Position numbers and translations under genes: made by a program. DNA of 64,000 nt from assembly GCF_022601875.1 (NCBI RefSeq), contig NZ_JAKVIP010000010.1, positions 62,001-126,000 of the forward strand, read 5' to 3'. Positions 41,716 through 51,007 of this stretch are shown here, piece after piece (position 1 is the first letter of the stretch; every line of letters begins with the position of its first letter). The notes under the pieces are model-generated. The model saw nothing but the letters and a program-made list of their open reading frames with translations, was not told where the DNA came from and did no database searches. The stretch comes from Chryseobacterium sp. SSA4.19 (GTDB lineage: Bacteria; Bacteroidota; Bacteroidia; Flavobacteriales; Weeksellaceae).

Positions 41716-44448
41716 GTGAAGAATTTTACAACGGTATTAAAAATTGCGCCTGCCTTTCTATTGGCAAGTGCCATGGTGAATGCGCAGACAGACTCTACCA
41801 CCAAAGAGAAAAAAATCGAAGAGGTGGTTTTGATTGGATATGGAAAGCAAAAGAAAACTGATTTGACGGGATCGATTACTGCTTTGTCAACAGCTGATTT
41901 TAACAGAGGTGCTGTGCCAACTGCGGAAGGGCTTATTAACGGTCGTGCTGCTGGAGTAGTAATCACTCAATCTGGTACACCTGGAAGTGAACCGATAATT
42001 AGAGTAAGGGGAGGTTCTTCTTTGAATGCAAGTAACGAGCCTTTGTTGGTTGTAGATGGTTTACCTTTGGATGGAGTTTCTTTATCTACCATTAATCCAA
42101 ATGACATAGAATCTTTTTCCATATTAAAAGATGCTGCTTCCACTGCAATTTATGGATCCAGAGGATCTAATGGAGTTTTATTGATAACTACCAAAAAAGG
42201 CAGCAAAAGGCTAAGAGTTTCATTAAATGCTTTTACTACAGTCAATACCTTAGCAAAAAAAATTAAAGTATATAATGGTAATGAGTTTAGGGCTTTGATT
42301 AATCAATATGTACCCGGTAAAGCATCTCAACTAGGAACGGCTAATACAGATTGGCAGGACGAAATCTTCAGAACTTCTGTAACCAATGACATTAATGCCT
42401 CTGTTTCGGGGAGTTTATTTGGGAAGGTACCAACCCGTTTTTCTGTAGATCATTTAGATAATGACGGATTATTAATAACATCAGGTTTTCAGAGAACGAC
42501 AGGCAATATAGCTATTAGCCCAAGTTTTTTTGATGATCACTTAAAATTCAATATTACTGGTACTTATTCTTATACTTTTAAGAATAATGCTGAAGAAGGA
42601 GCTATTGGCAATGCACTTTCCATGAATCCTACTCAATCTGTTTACGACAACAATTCTATTTATGGCGATGGATACTATGAAAATAGCGGAGGTAATTTCA
42701 ATTCTACTACAGGCACCTACAATCCAAATGGTGTTGCTAACCCTGTAGCACAATTAAGAAATAAGCATGATATTCAAAATTTCAAAAGATTTTTTGGAAA
42801 TGTAAATATGGAATATAAATTTCATTTTTTACCTGATTTAAGATTGATTGCCAACGCAGGTTTGGACAGTAAGGAATTGGATGGCCGTGTAACAACAAAT
42901 AAATATTCTAGAAACGGGTATTACTCTGTTAAAAATACTTTTGACTATTATGGTTCAGAATCTTACTCTGGTGAAAGCCTTTTGAATAAAAATGCTAATG
43001 TACAGTTGAATTACGGTAAAACACTTGGTGAATTCAATTTCGACATAATGGGAGGATATGAGTATCAAAACTATCATAAAACAAGTTTTTCAAGTGGTAA
43101 TATCTTTTTATATACTCTGGACCCCGTAAACAATTTTTACAATCCTGATTCAAAACCAGATGTTAATTTGCAGGCATTTTTTGGTAGATTGAACTTAGGA
43201 TATGCTGGTAAATATTTACTTACCGTAAATTACAGGAGAGATGGTTCGTCCCGTTTTAGTAAAGAAAACAGATGGGGTAACTTTGGAGGAGTTGCTGCAG
43301 CGTGGAAAATCTCTGAAGAAAGTTTCTTAAAAGGAAACTCTGCTGTATCTGATCTTAAACTAAGAGCAAGTATTGGTAAAACGGGTCAGCAAGACATAGG
43401 AGATTACAGATATGATTATTTTAAAACCTATAACGTTTCTTCCACCTTATTTTATCAGTTCGGAAACACTTTTTATCAGATCGCAAAGCCAAATGGATAT
43501 AATCAAAATTTGAAATGGGAAGAAAGTTTGAAATATAATCTGGGATTAGATTTTGGATTTGCTAAGAACAGGGTCACTGGTACATTGGATTTTTATTTGG
43601 CAGATACTAAAGATCTACTTTCTATTGTACCTGAAGGACCTTTGGAAAATTTGAGGATTATTGGTCCTAAGAATATCGGTAGATTGCAATCTAAAGGTGT
43701 TGAATTAGGTTTAGATGTAAAGGCTGTTAAAAAGGAAAATTTCACCCTGAATTTCAATTATAACGCAACTTACAATAATATAAAAATTAAGGAGTTAGAA
43801 ACAGATAATATTGATAAAGGTGGTGTAGGTCTTGGAGGATTTGTACAAACATTCACTACCGGGTATTCTCCCTTTGCCTTCAATGTATATCAACAGGTTT
43901 ATGATAGTAATGGGAAACCGATAGAAGGTGCTTATGTCGATAGAAATAATGATGGTGTAATAACTTCCGCAGATAAATATATCTATAAAAAACCACAAGC
44001 AGACGTTACAATGGGCTTTATGACCAATGCGACTTTTGGAAAACACATTGACTTTTCGATGGCGTGGAGAGCAAGTATAGGGAATTATGTGTATGATCAG
44101 ATTTCTGCGGACAGGGCGCAGTTGGGAAATATCAACAATACGGTAGACGGCACTATTAATAATGCTCCTGTAGACTTTAGTAACACTACTTTTAGATTTA
44201 CCAATAAAGAATCTGACTATTATGTGAAAAACGGAAGTTTTGTAAAATTGGATAATATTACCTTAGGATATACTTTTAATAATTTATTAAAAAATAATGG
44301 TTCCATTAGATTTTACACAGGTGTAAATAATGTGCTTATTATTACGAAATATAAGAACCTGGATCCGGAAGTATTCAATGATGGAAGGGACTCTTCAATA
44401 TACCCGAGAGCAAGAATGTTTACTTTAGGTATCAATGCTAACTTTTAA
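41716..44448 (+). CDS. susC: SusC-type TonB-dependent outer-membrane transporter
   Basis: 910 residues. Start is GTG, giving a signal peptide that ends MVNAQ (about residue 24); no ATG in frame upstream. The usual carboxypeptidase-D-like domain is missing: right after the signal peptide comes the TonB-box-like EEVVLIGYGKQKKTDLTGSI (about residues 35-54). The plug follows (GLINGRAAGVVITQSGTPGS, IRVRGGSSLNASNEPLLVVD, STAIYGSRGSNGVLLITTKK), then a 22-strand-type barrel to the C-terminus. With SusD it forms the pedal-bin importer for oligosaccharides. The neighbouring GH97 and GH13 enzymes point to maltodextrins. TAATTTTG at 41709-41716 overlaps the start codon and is probably chance. Confidence 0.93.
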   Translation: MKNFTTVLKIAPAFLLASAMVNAQTDSTTKEKKIEEVVLIGYGKQKKTDLTGSITALSTADFNRGAVPTAEGLINGRAAGVVITQSGTPGSEPIIRVRGGSSLNASNEPLLVVDGLPLDGVSLSTINPNDIESFSILKDAASTAIYGSRGSNGVLLITTKKGSKRLRVSLNAFTTVNTLAKKIKVYNGNEFRALINQYVPGKASQLGTANTDWQDEIFRTSVTNDINASVSGSLFGKVPTRFSVDHLDNDGLLITSGFQRTTGNIAISPSFFDDHLKFNITGTYSYTFKNNAEEGAIGNALSMNPTQSVYDNNSIYGDGYYENSGGNFNSTTGTYNPNGVANPVAQLRNKHDIQNFKRFFGNVNMEYKFHFLPDLRLIANAGLDSKELDGRVTTNKYSRNGYYSVKNTFDYYGSESYSGESLLNKNANVQLNYGKTLGEFNFDIMGGYEYQNYHKTSFSSGNIFLYTLDPVNNFYNPDSKPDVNLQAFFGRLNLGYAGKYLLTVNYRRDGSSRFSKENRWGNFGGVAAAWKISEESFLKGNSAVSDLKLRASIGKTGQQDIGDYRYDYFKTYNVSSTLFYQFGNTFYQIAKPNGYNQNLKWEESLKYNLGLDFGFAKNRVTGTLDFYLADTKDLLSIVPEGPLENLRIIGPKNIGRLQSKGVELGLDVKAVKKENFTLNFNYNATYNNIKIKELETDNIDKGGVGLGGFVQTFTTGYSPFAFNVYQQVYDSNGKPIEGAYVDRNNDGVITSADKYIYKKPQADVTMGFMTNATFGKHIDFSMAWRASIGNYVYDQISADRAQLGNINNTVDGTINNAPVDFSNTTFRFTNKESDYYVKNGSFVKLDNITLGYTFNNLLKNNGSIRFYTGVNNVLIITKYKNLDPEVFNDGRDSSIYPRARMFTLGINANF

Positions 44449-44459
44449 ATTAGGAAAAA

Positions 44460-46091
44460 ATGAAATTAAATATAGTAAAATTAAGAACACTGGCTATTGC
44501 AAGTATATTTCTGGTGTCAGCAACTTCTTGTCTTAATGATCTGGATGTTAAGGTGAATGATGATGAATTGTATACGTTAGAACAGTTTTATGCCAATCCG
44601 GAATCTTATAAACAGTTCTTAGCGAAAATCTATGCCGGATTAGCAGTAACAGGACAAACATCCCCCAATGGAAACTCAGATTTGGGATTGGAAGCAGACG
44701 GAGGACCAAATGAAGGTTTTTCACAATATATAAGGGGTTATTGGCAATTACAGGAACTTACGACGGATGAAGCTATCATTGCGTGGGGAGAATCTGAAAA
44801 TCCTGGTATCAGAGATTTAAACTTCAATACTTGGAATGCCGATAATAAATTCAATGAAGCTTTTTTTGCTAGAATATTTTTCCAGATAGGCTTGGTAAAT
44901 GAATTTTTAAGAGAAACAACCGATGATAAGCTTGCATCCAGAGGAGTTGCTGAAAATTTAAAAGCCCAGATAAAAACGTTCCGTGCTGAAGCAAGATTTT
45001 TAAGAGCTCTATCTTACTACCACGCGATAGATATTTATGGGAAGGTTCCTTTTGCAACAGAAACTGAAGTTATTGGTTCCGGTATAAAACCCCCAATGCA
45101 ATCGAGAGAGTATGTTTTTAACTATCTGATAGGAGAGTTGAATGATATAGATGCAGATTTGGCAGCTCCTAAGACCAACGAGTATGGTCGTGCAGATAAG
45201 GCTGCTGCATGGATGCTTAAAGCAAAACTATATCAGAATGCAAAAGTGTATACTGGCATAGATAAAAGTACTGAAGCTTTGACTGAAATTACGAAAGTAA
45301 TTGGTTCAGCTTATAAAATTGCAACAATACCTTATGCTAACTTATTTAAAGCAGATAACAACATTAACGGTGCACAAGATGAAGCGATCTTTCCCATCAA
45401 TTTTGATGGGATTAAAACAAAAACTTATGGTGGAACAACTTTTCTAATTCTTGCAAGCTGTACTAAGCCTGTAGGAGCTACGTTAGGTGTCAATGATGGT
45501 TGGGCAGGTTTCAGGACCCGGCAGGAATTTATTCAGTCTACCGGGACAGATGCTAGGGTAATGAAAGTACCTGGAAGTACAGATCCTGCAGCCATTTCAG
45601 ATTATTCTAAATTTGAAGAAGGAACGAAATTGATTAAGTTTTCTAATAAACAGGCAAATGGTGGAAATGGAAGTGATGGAGTTTTTGCAGATGCCGATTT
45701 TGCTTTGTTCAGAATGGGTGATGCTTATTTAATGTATGCTGAATTGGCAATCGTTAATGGAAAAGGAAGCACCGCAACAGCTTTAGGATATATCAATACA
45801 TTGAGAACAAGAGCAGGTATTGTAAACCTGACAATATCAGATATTAATGCACTTACCACAGCCGATGCTAAAGAAGTATTTATCTTAAATGAAAGAGGGA
45901 AGGAATTGTATTGGGAAGGTACAAGACGACAGGATTTAATTAGATTGAATCATTATGTTTCCGGCTATACCTGGCAGTGGAAGGGTGGTATCCAAAATGG
46001 CTCATCAATTGCTTCAACGAGGGTTTTGTTTCCTATTCCAAATAAATATCTGAATCTCAATTCTAATTTATCTCAGAACCCGGGTTATTAA
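44460..46091 (+). CDS. susD: SusD/RagB-type surface nutrient-binding lipoprotein
   Basis: 543 residues. Signal peptide with lipobox VSATSC (Cys about 24), so it is lipid-anchored at the outer membrane. The SusD fold is indicated by helical, TPR-like segments: FRAEARFLRALSYYHAIDIY (about 181-200), GRADKAAAWMLKAKLYQNA (about 240-258) and, near the C-terminus, GYINTLRTRAGI and ILNERGKELYWEGTRRQDLI. It closes over SusC and presents glycans to it. It starts 12 bases after susC and is followed 17 bases later by the SusE-like gene. Confidence 0.95.
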   Translation: MKLNIVKLRTLAIASIFLVSATSCLNDLDVKVNDDELYTLEQFYANPESYKQFLAKIYAGLAVTGQTSPNGNSDLGLEADGGPNEGFSQYIRGYWQLQELTTDEAIIAWGESENPGIRDLNFNTWNADNKFNEAFFARIFFQIGLVNEFLRETTDDKLASRGVAENLKAQIKTFRAEARFLRALSYYHAIDIYGKVPFATETEVIGSGIKPPMQSREYVFNYLIGELNDIDADLAAPKTNEYGRADKAAAWMLKAKLYQNAKVYTGIDKSTEALTEITKVIGSAYKIATIPYANLFKADNNINGAQDEAIFPINFDGIKTKTYGGTTFLILASCTKPVGATLGVNDGWAGFRTRQEFIQSTGTDARVMKVPGSTDPAAISDYSKFEEGTKLIKFSNKQANGGNGSDGVFADADFALFRMGDAYLMYAELAIVNGKGSTATALGYINTLRTRAGIVNLTISDINALTTADAKEVFILNERGKELYWEGTRRQDLIRLNHYVSGYTWQWKGGIQNGSSIASTRVLFPIPNKYLNLNSNLSQNPGY

Positions 46092-46107
46092 TTCTTAATT
46101 TTAAATA

Positions 46108-47124
46108 ATGAAAAATATAATAAAATTTCTTTTTGCAGCTATCACAATCATGATGGTATGGTCCTGCGAAAAAGATGAGGATCAGGCTATTTTGTCTTTA
46201 AAATCAGAGCCTACACTTAAAACAAGTGCAACTACATTGTCTTTATCCAGTTCAAATGCAAATAACACTGCAATTACTTTGACTATTACTCCTGCACAAT
46301 ATACTCCTGCCGTACAAATTACCAATGTATTACAGTTTGCAGTTGCGGGTACTAATTTTTCTGAACCAAAAGAAGTAGGTTTAAATAATGGGGTATTGTC
46401 TAAATCTTATACGGTTGTTGAATTTAACGCTTTAATGTTAAATCTTGGATTGCCTACCGGAGTTGCTACTGATGTAGATATAAGGTTGAAAACTATGGTA
46501 GGACAAGGAGTTCCTGTTTATTCTTCAGTCCAGAAAATATCGGTAAATCCATATGCTCTGGTTTCTTATATGTATGCTCCGGGTGCTTATCAAAATTGGG
46601 ATCCGCCTACAGCCCAAGCTTTGAAATCGGCCACAAGCAATGGTATTTATATAGGATATATTAATTTTACATCTGCAAATTCCGGATTTAAAATTACACC
46701 GATGAAGAACTGGGATCACAGTTATGGAACGAATAATAATTCAGACCTTATATATGATGGGGGTAGTGATCTGAAAGCAATAAATGCAGGAAATCAAAAA
46801 TTAACTGTAAATACGAATACCAACAAATTTACTTTGGTACCTTATTCATGGGGGGTCATCGGTTCTGCGACACCAAATGGTTGGAGCGATCCTGATACAG
46901 ATTTACTTTGGAATAGTATGACAGAAAAATGGGAAGTGACTGTTGTATTGACAGTAGGAGAAATCAAATTCAGACTTAATAATGATTGGGGAACAAACTT
47001 TGGAGATGACGGACACAATGGAACCTTGGACGCAGGTGGTGCCAATATACCAATTAGCATAGCTGGAACATATAAAATAAGTTTTGATGAAGTAAATTTA
47101 GTTTACACAGCAGTAAAATTATAA
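46108..47124 (+). CDS. susE: SusE/SusF-like starch-binding outer-membrane lipoprotein
   Basis: 338 residues. Lipoprotein signal MKNIIKFLFAAITIMMVWSC (Cys 20). The N-terminal domain of SusE (about 25-140) includes SLKSEPTLKTSATTLSLSSS and ends ISVNPYALVSY. One or two C-terminal carbohydrate-binding modules follow: MYAPGAYQNWDPPTAQAL and VIGSATPNGWSDPDTDLLWN, in which the Trp residues are the usual starch-contact positions. It holds starch at the cell surface for the SusCD importer. The gene ends the susCDE run; a hairpin separates it from susB. Confidence 0.9.
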   Translation: MKNIIKFLFAAITIMMVWSCEKDEDQAILSLKSEPTLKTSATTLSLSSSNANNTAITLTITPAQYTPAVQITNVLQFAVAGTNFSEPKEVGLNNGVLSKSYTVVEFNALMLNLGLPTGVATDVDIRLKTMVGQGVPVYSSVQKISVNPYALVSYMYAPGAYQNWDPPTAQALKSATSNGIYIGYINFTSANSGFKITPMKNWDHSYGTNNNSDLIYDGGSDLKAINAGNQKLTVNTNTNKFTLVPYSWGVIGSATPNGWSDPDTDLLWNSMTEKWEVTVVLTVGEIKFRLNNDWGTNFGDDGHNGTLDAGGANIPISIAGTYKISFDEVNLVYTAVKL

Positions 47125-47149
47125 GAAAACGTCAAAATATTACCAATAT

Positions 47150-47187
47150 AAACTGTTGCGTTACAGCAACAGTTTCTTTATTTTTAA
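47150..47187 (+). terminator. Hairpin between susE and susB
   Basis: Perfect 10-bp stem (47150-47159 with 47166-47175), 6-base loop, then a T-rich tract. It may reduce read-through into susB. It lies inside a longer in-frame reading of susB, another reason to prefer the start at 47207. Confidence 0.7.
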
Positions 47188-47206
47188 AAACTTATACATA
47201 GTCATT

Positions 47207-49369
47207 ATGAAGAAAATTACAATGGGGGCAGTATTGTTCTCTATGATGTTTGCAGGACTGAATGCCCAGTCTTTAAAATCGCCGGACGGGAAATTTGAAA
47301 TGAATTTCCAGATGAAGCAAGGCGTGCCGTTTTATAATTTAAAATACAACGGAAATGTTGTGGTGGAGGATTCCAAATTAGGATTGAGATTATTTAAAGA
47401 TACCTCCATCAAATTCGCTTCCGAGATTGCAAAGCCGGAAGATGCGAAATTCGACTTAAACAGCGGCTTTACCAAAACAGAAGAAAAAAGAGATGCCAAA
47501 AACGAAACCTGGCAGCCGGTTCTGGGAGAAAAGAAAAACTATATCAACCATTATAATGAATTGGCGGTTACTTTACATCAGGATACAACGGACCGGAGTA
47601 TTGTCGTAAAATTCAGGTTGTTTAATGATGGTCTGGGCTTCCGATATGAATTTCCGCAGCAGAAAAACCTTAATTACTTTGTCATCCGTGAAGAAGATTC
47701 TGAAATTGATCTGACAAGCGATATGAAAGCCTGGTGGATGGTCGCCGACTACGATTCCCAGGAATACCAGTATCAGGAAACCAAGATTTCCGAAATTCCG
47801 GCACGATGGCCAAAGGCAGCTGATGCCAATGCTTCGCAAACCCTGATCAAAAATGCGGTTCAGTCGCCGCTGATGCTTAAAAAAGAGGGCAAAGAACCTT
47901 TATATATCAATCTTGCGGAAGCTGCAGTCCTGGATTATCCGGCTTCACACCTGGAAGTGGACGCACAGAACTTTAAGTTTAAAACGCACCTTACGGCAGA
48001 CCGTCAGGGAGCGAAAGGGTATATGCAGACTCCTATGGTGACACCTTGGAGAACCATTATCGTAGCTCCGAAAGCGGAAGAGGTAATGGATTCAAAAATG
48101 ATTTTCAACCTGAATGAACCTACAAAATACACCGATACGTCTTACATTCACCCAACCAAATATATGGGAGTCTGGTGGGAAATGATCATCGGGAAATCAC
48201 AATGGGCGTACGGTCAGCCGGAATCCAATGTGCGTCTGGGGCAAACCGATTTTACAAAGCTGACTCCGAACGGAAAACATGGGGCTAATAATACAAAAGT
48301 TAAAGAATACATCGACTTCGCCGCGGAAAACGGCTTTCAGGGATTATTGATCGAAGGCTGGAATATCGGTTGGGAAGACTGGTTCGGACGTTCGAAGGAA
48401 TATGTTTTTGATTTTATTACGCCCTATCCTGATTTTGATATTAAAATGCTGAATGAATATGCCCACTCAAAAGGAATCAAGCTGATTATGCACCACGAAA
48501 CTTCAGGTTCTGCAACAAACTATGAAAGATGGTCTGATAAAGCATTCCAGCTAATGAATAAATATGGTTATGATGCCGTGAAAACAGGATATGTGGGAGA
48601 TGTAATTCCGAGAGGAGAGCACCATTATTCACAGTGGATGATTAATCATTATTACAGGATTGCGGAAAAAGCAAACGAGTATAAAATTATGGTCAATTCC
48701 CACGAATCGGTACGTCCTACAGGAGAAAGCCGTACCTATCCGAATTATATTTCTGCCGAAGCCGCACGTGGAACCGAATATGAAGCATTTGGCGGAAACA
48801 ATCCGGACCACCAGACCATTCTTCCGTTTACCCGATGGATGGGCGGTTCTATGGATTATACGCCGGGAATTTTCCAGACTAAATTAGATTATTATTTCCC
48901 GGGAGATCAACGTTTTGTAAAAACTACACTGGCTAAACAGCTGGCACTGTACGTAACGATGTACATGCCGCTACAGATGGCTGCCGATCTGCCTGAAAAC
49001 TATAAGAAACATATGGATGCGTTCCAGTTTATTAAGGATGTAGCAGCAGATTGGGACGATACGAAAATTTTATCTGCGGAACCCGGAGATTATGTGATTA
49101 CAGCGAGAAAAGCAAAAGGTACTGAAAACTGGTTTGTTGGTGGGATTACCGATGAAAATAAACGGGATTACAAACTGGATTTTTCATTCCTGGATAAAGG
49201 TAAAAAGTATGAAGCCACTATCTACGAAGACGGGAAGGATGCAGACTACATCAACAATCCGCAAAGCTATCATATCTATAAAAAACAGATTACCAGCAAA
49301 TCCAGGATCAATATGAAAATGGTGAGAAGCGGTGGTTTTGCTATATCAATTAAGCAAATAAATAATTAA
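47207..49369 (+). CDS. susB: Glycoside hydrolase family 97 alpha-glucosidase (SusB)
   Basis: 720 residues from the Met that opens the signal peptide MKKITMGAVLFSMMFAGLNAQ. GH97 SusB releases glucose from the non-reducing end of maltodextrins in the periplasm, with inversion. Domain order: N-terminal beta-sandwich (about 25-280), TIM barrel (about 285-620), C-terminal beta-sandwich. Barrel signatures: YMGVWWEMIIGKSQWAYG, LLIEGWNIGWEDWFG, GIKLIMHHETSGSATNYERW, KTGYVGDVIPRGEHHYSQW, NSHESVRPTGESRTYPNY and AARGTEYEAFGGNNPDHQT, the last two with the catalytic-site Glu residues and calcium ligands. Codon use looks more like the housekeeping genes than susCDE does. Confidence 0.95.
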   Translation: MKKITMGAVLFSMMFAGLNAQSLKSPDGKFEMNFQMKQGVPFYNLKYNGNVVVEDSKLGLRLFKDTSIKFASEIAKPEDAKFDLNSGFTKTEEKRDAKNETWQPVLGEKKNYINHYNELAVTLHQDTTDRSIVVKFRLFNDGLGFRYEFPQQKNLNYFVIREEDSEIDLTSDMKAWWMVADYDSQEYQYQETKISEIPARWPKAADANASQTLIKNAVQSPLMLKKEGKEPLYINLAEAAVLDYPASHLEVDAQNFKFKTHLTADRQGAKGYMQTPMVTPWRTIIVAPKAEEVMDSKMIFNLNEPTKYTDTSYIHPTKYMGVWWEMIIGKSQWAYGQPESNVRLGQTDFTKLTPNGKHGANNTKVKEYIDFAAENGFQGLLIEGWNIGWEDWFGRSKEYVFDFITPYPDFDIKMLNEYAHSKGIKLIMHHETSGSATNYERWSDKAFQLMNKYGYDAVKTGYVGDVIPRGEHHYSQWMINHYYRIAEKANEYKIMVNSHESVRPTGESRTYPNYISAEAARGTEYEAFGGNNPDHQTILPFTRWMGGSMDYTPGIFQTKLDYYFPGDQRFVKTTLAKQLALYVTMYMPLQMAADLPENYKKHMDAFQFIKDVAADWDDTKILSAEPGDYVITARKAKGTENWFVGGITDENKRDYKLDFSFLDKGKKYEATIYEDGKDADYINNPQSYHIYKKQITSKSRINMKMVRSGGFAISIKQINN

Positions 49370-49389
49370 ATTTTTATTTAAAATTATTT

Positions 49390-49418
49390 TTTGCTGTGAA
49401 TTTAATTTTCTATATTTG
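49390..49418 (+). promoter_or_regulatory. Promoter of the RiPP operon
   Basis: TTTG (49390-49393) and TATATTTG (49411-49418) with 17 bases between. The precursor ATG lies 30 bases on. The cluster therefore has its own start, separate from susB. Confidence 0.65.
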
Positions 49419-49447
49419 GTGAAATAACAAATTAATAACTCATCTTT

Positions 49448-49696
49448 ATGAAAAAGAAATTTAAAATCACGAGTAATCTTGAACAAAAAGAGATTCTAAA
49501 AAAATCAATCCAGAATTCTGAAAAAGAAAATGTAGATCTTTACAAATCTATTTTCGGAGGAAGTAATAATTTAGGCGTTGCTCCAGGTGGAGGGGGTGTC
49601 ATTACATTACCTCCGGGAGGTGGTAGCTGTGATGTAGTAGCCATTTCAGGTGCATCAGCTGCTTACAACAGGTATGATCCATTTTTAAAAGCTTAA
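49448..49696 (+). CDS. RiPP precursor peptide (probable cyclophane/triceptide type)
   Basis: 82 residues. Leader (about 1-38): Lys-rich, helical, MKKKFKITSNLEQKEILKKS through SIFGG, with a double-Gly at 37-38. Then a Gly/Pro/Val region (LGVAPGGGG, TLPPGGGS), one Cys (61) and a C-terminal stretch AAYNRYDPFLKA in which aromatic residues fall at every third position (Tyr73, Tyr76, Phe79): Y-N-R, Y-D-P, F-L-K. Radical SAM enzymes of the three-residue cyclophane kind crosslink such aromatic-X-X units, so these are the likely modified residues. Its gene is followed by a hairpin and the radical SAM gene. That this is a precursor is inference from size, composition and context; no database family is recognised. 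Confidence 0.8.
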   Translation: MKKKFKITSNLEQKEILKKSIQNSEKENVDLYKSIFGGSNNLGVAPGGGGVITLPPGGGSCDVVAISGASAAYNRYDPFLKA

Positions 49697-49717
49697 TTTT
49701 TTGATTTTAAAAACTTT

Positions 49718-49749
49718 AGTTCTTCGCTGGTCAAATAGCGAAGAACTTT
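49718..49749 (+). terminator. Hairpin between precursor and radical SAM gene
   Basis: Perfect 11-bp stem (49718-49728 with 49737-49747), 8-base loop, weak T tail. Partial termination here would keep precursor mRNA above enzyme mRNA, a common RiPP arrangement. Confidence 0.7.
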
Positions 49750-49765
49750 ATTGATTATTAGAGAT

Positions 49766-51007
49766 ATGGTTACTTCTTTTGTTCTGAAGGTTGCAAGCAG
49801 ATGCAATCTCAATTGTTCGTATTGTTACATGTATAATTTGGGAGATAAAACCTATCTCAAACAACCCAAATTCATGTCACTTGATACGATGAAAACATTC
49901 GCAGAAAAACTGTCACGCTATAGTGATGAATATGAACTGAAATCCTTTCAGATTATTTTTCATGGCGGTGAGCCTTTATTATATCCAAAAGAATTTTACA
50001 GGGAAAGCATAAAAATATTCAGAGAAAAACTCAGTGATTCGTATTTAGAATTTATCCTTCAAACCAACGGTGTAGGTCTGGATGAAGAATGGTATAATCT
50101 ATTTAAGGAATTAAACATCCGGGTCGGTGTCAGTATAGACGGACCCAAAGAATATCACGATAAATATCGTGTTTTTCACAATGGGAAAGGGTCTTATGAT
50201 GAGGTCCGCAATGCCATACAGCTCGGATTGGATAAAGGAATGCATAACGTATTATCCGTTGCAAATCTAAATATCAGTCCTCAGGTACTGTATCAGGAAT
50301 TTAAAGATCTCAATATTCTTAGTTTTAACCTTTTACTACCAGATGGACATTTCGACAAGTTGCCGGACGGTATCATCAGAGAAAAAGTAAATACAAACAA
50401 TTATACGCCTTACGCGGATTGGCTGATTGAACTCTTTGCCATCTGGAAAAATGATCCGGAACGACCCAATATGAGATTCTTTAAAACATTGATTCAGCTT
50501 ATTGCGGGTGAAGAAGTCGGGGATCAGATGCTCGGACTGAAAAAAAACGGGGTAGCCATTCTGGAAACAAACGGAAACCTGGAAGTGGCAGATTCTATAA
50601 GAGCATGCTACGAAGGAATTACCAGAAATGACATTAACATTCATACTCACGAGATAGACTCTGTACTGGAAGATCCATTGTTTGATATATATATCAATTC
50701 TCACCAGATGGTTAACGAAAAGTGCCTTAACTGCCCAATTTATGAAATATGCGGCGGTGGTTTTCTTCTCAACAGATATTCCAACGAGAATGGGTTTGAT
50801 AATCCTACGATCTACTGCCATGATATGATAAAGCTGGTAAGTTATATACAAAATGACCTGATAAACAGTTTGTCTGATGAAGCTTGCAAAGAAATGGCTC
50901 TCACCAGAGTTTCGTATCACGAAATTGTAGAAGAGCTTGAGAATAAAGGATCTGTTTCTGTTCAGAAGAATATTAAAGATAAATTATCAGCCTACAGTTT
51001 AGCATGA
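49766..51007 (+). CDS. Radical SAM/SPASM peptide maturase, FxsB-like
   Basis: 413 residues from ATG 49766; a TTG at 49751 is in frame but the family N-terminus is MVTSFVLKVASRCNLNCSYC. The CX3CX2C cluster-binding motif is Cys13, Cys17, Cys20. The SAM-site glycines are in FHGGEPLLYP (about 75-84) and the ribose region in QTNGVGLD and VSIDGPKEYHDKYR. The C-terminal SPASM-like part has Cys in RACYEG (about 289) and CLNCPIYEICGGGFLLNRYS (about 324-343) with a later Cys in YCHD. The CGGG...RYS...NGFDNP...YC layout is that of the FxsB-type maturases that form three-residue cyclophanes. It probably crosslinks the precursor's Y/F-X-X units. Its stop overlaps the next start by 4 bases (ATGA). Confidence 0.92.
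   Translation: MVTSFVLKVASRCNLNCSYCYMYNLGDKTYLKQPKFMSLDTMKTFAEKLSRYSDEYELKSFQIIFHGGEPLLYPKEFYRESIKIFREKLSDSYLEFILQTNGVGLDEEWYNLFKELNIRVGVSIDGPKEYHDKYRVFHNGKGSYDEVRNAIQLGLDKGMHNVLSVANLNISPQVLYQEFKDLNILSFNLLLPDGHFDKLPDGIIREKVNTNNYTPYADWLIELFAIWKNDPERPNMRFFKTLIQLIAGEEVGDQMLGLKKNGVAILETNGNLEVADSIRACYEGITRNDINIHTHEIDSVLEDPLFDIYINSHQMVNEKCLNCPIYEICGGGFLLNRYSNENGFDNPTIYCHDMIKLVSYIQNDLINSLSDEACKEMALTRVSYHEIVEELENKGSVSVQKNIKDKLSAYSLA

Noticed and set aside
41709..41716. TAATTTTG as susC promoter
   Set aside because: It overlaps the GTG start codon, which would place the transcript start inside the coding region, and it has no -33 element.
50336..50920. 194-codon open frame opposite the radical SAM gene
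   Set aside because: Antisense shadow; the forward frame carries all radical SAM motifs.
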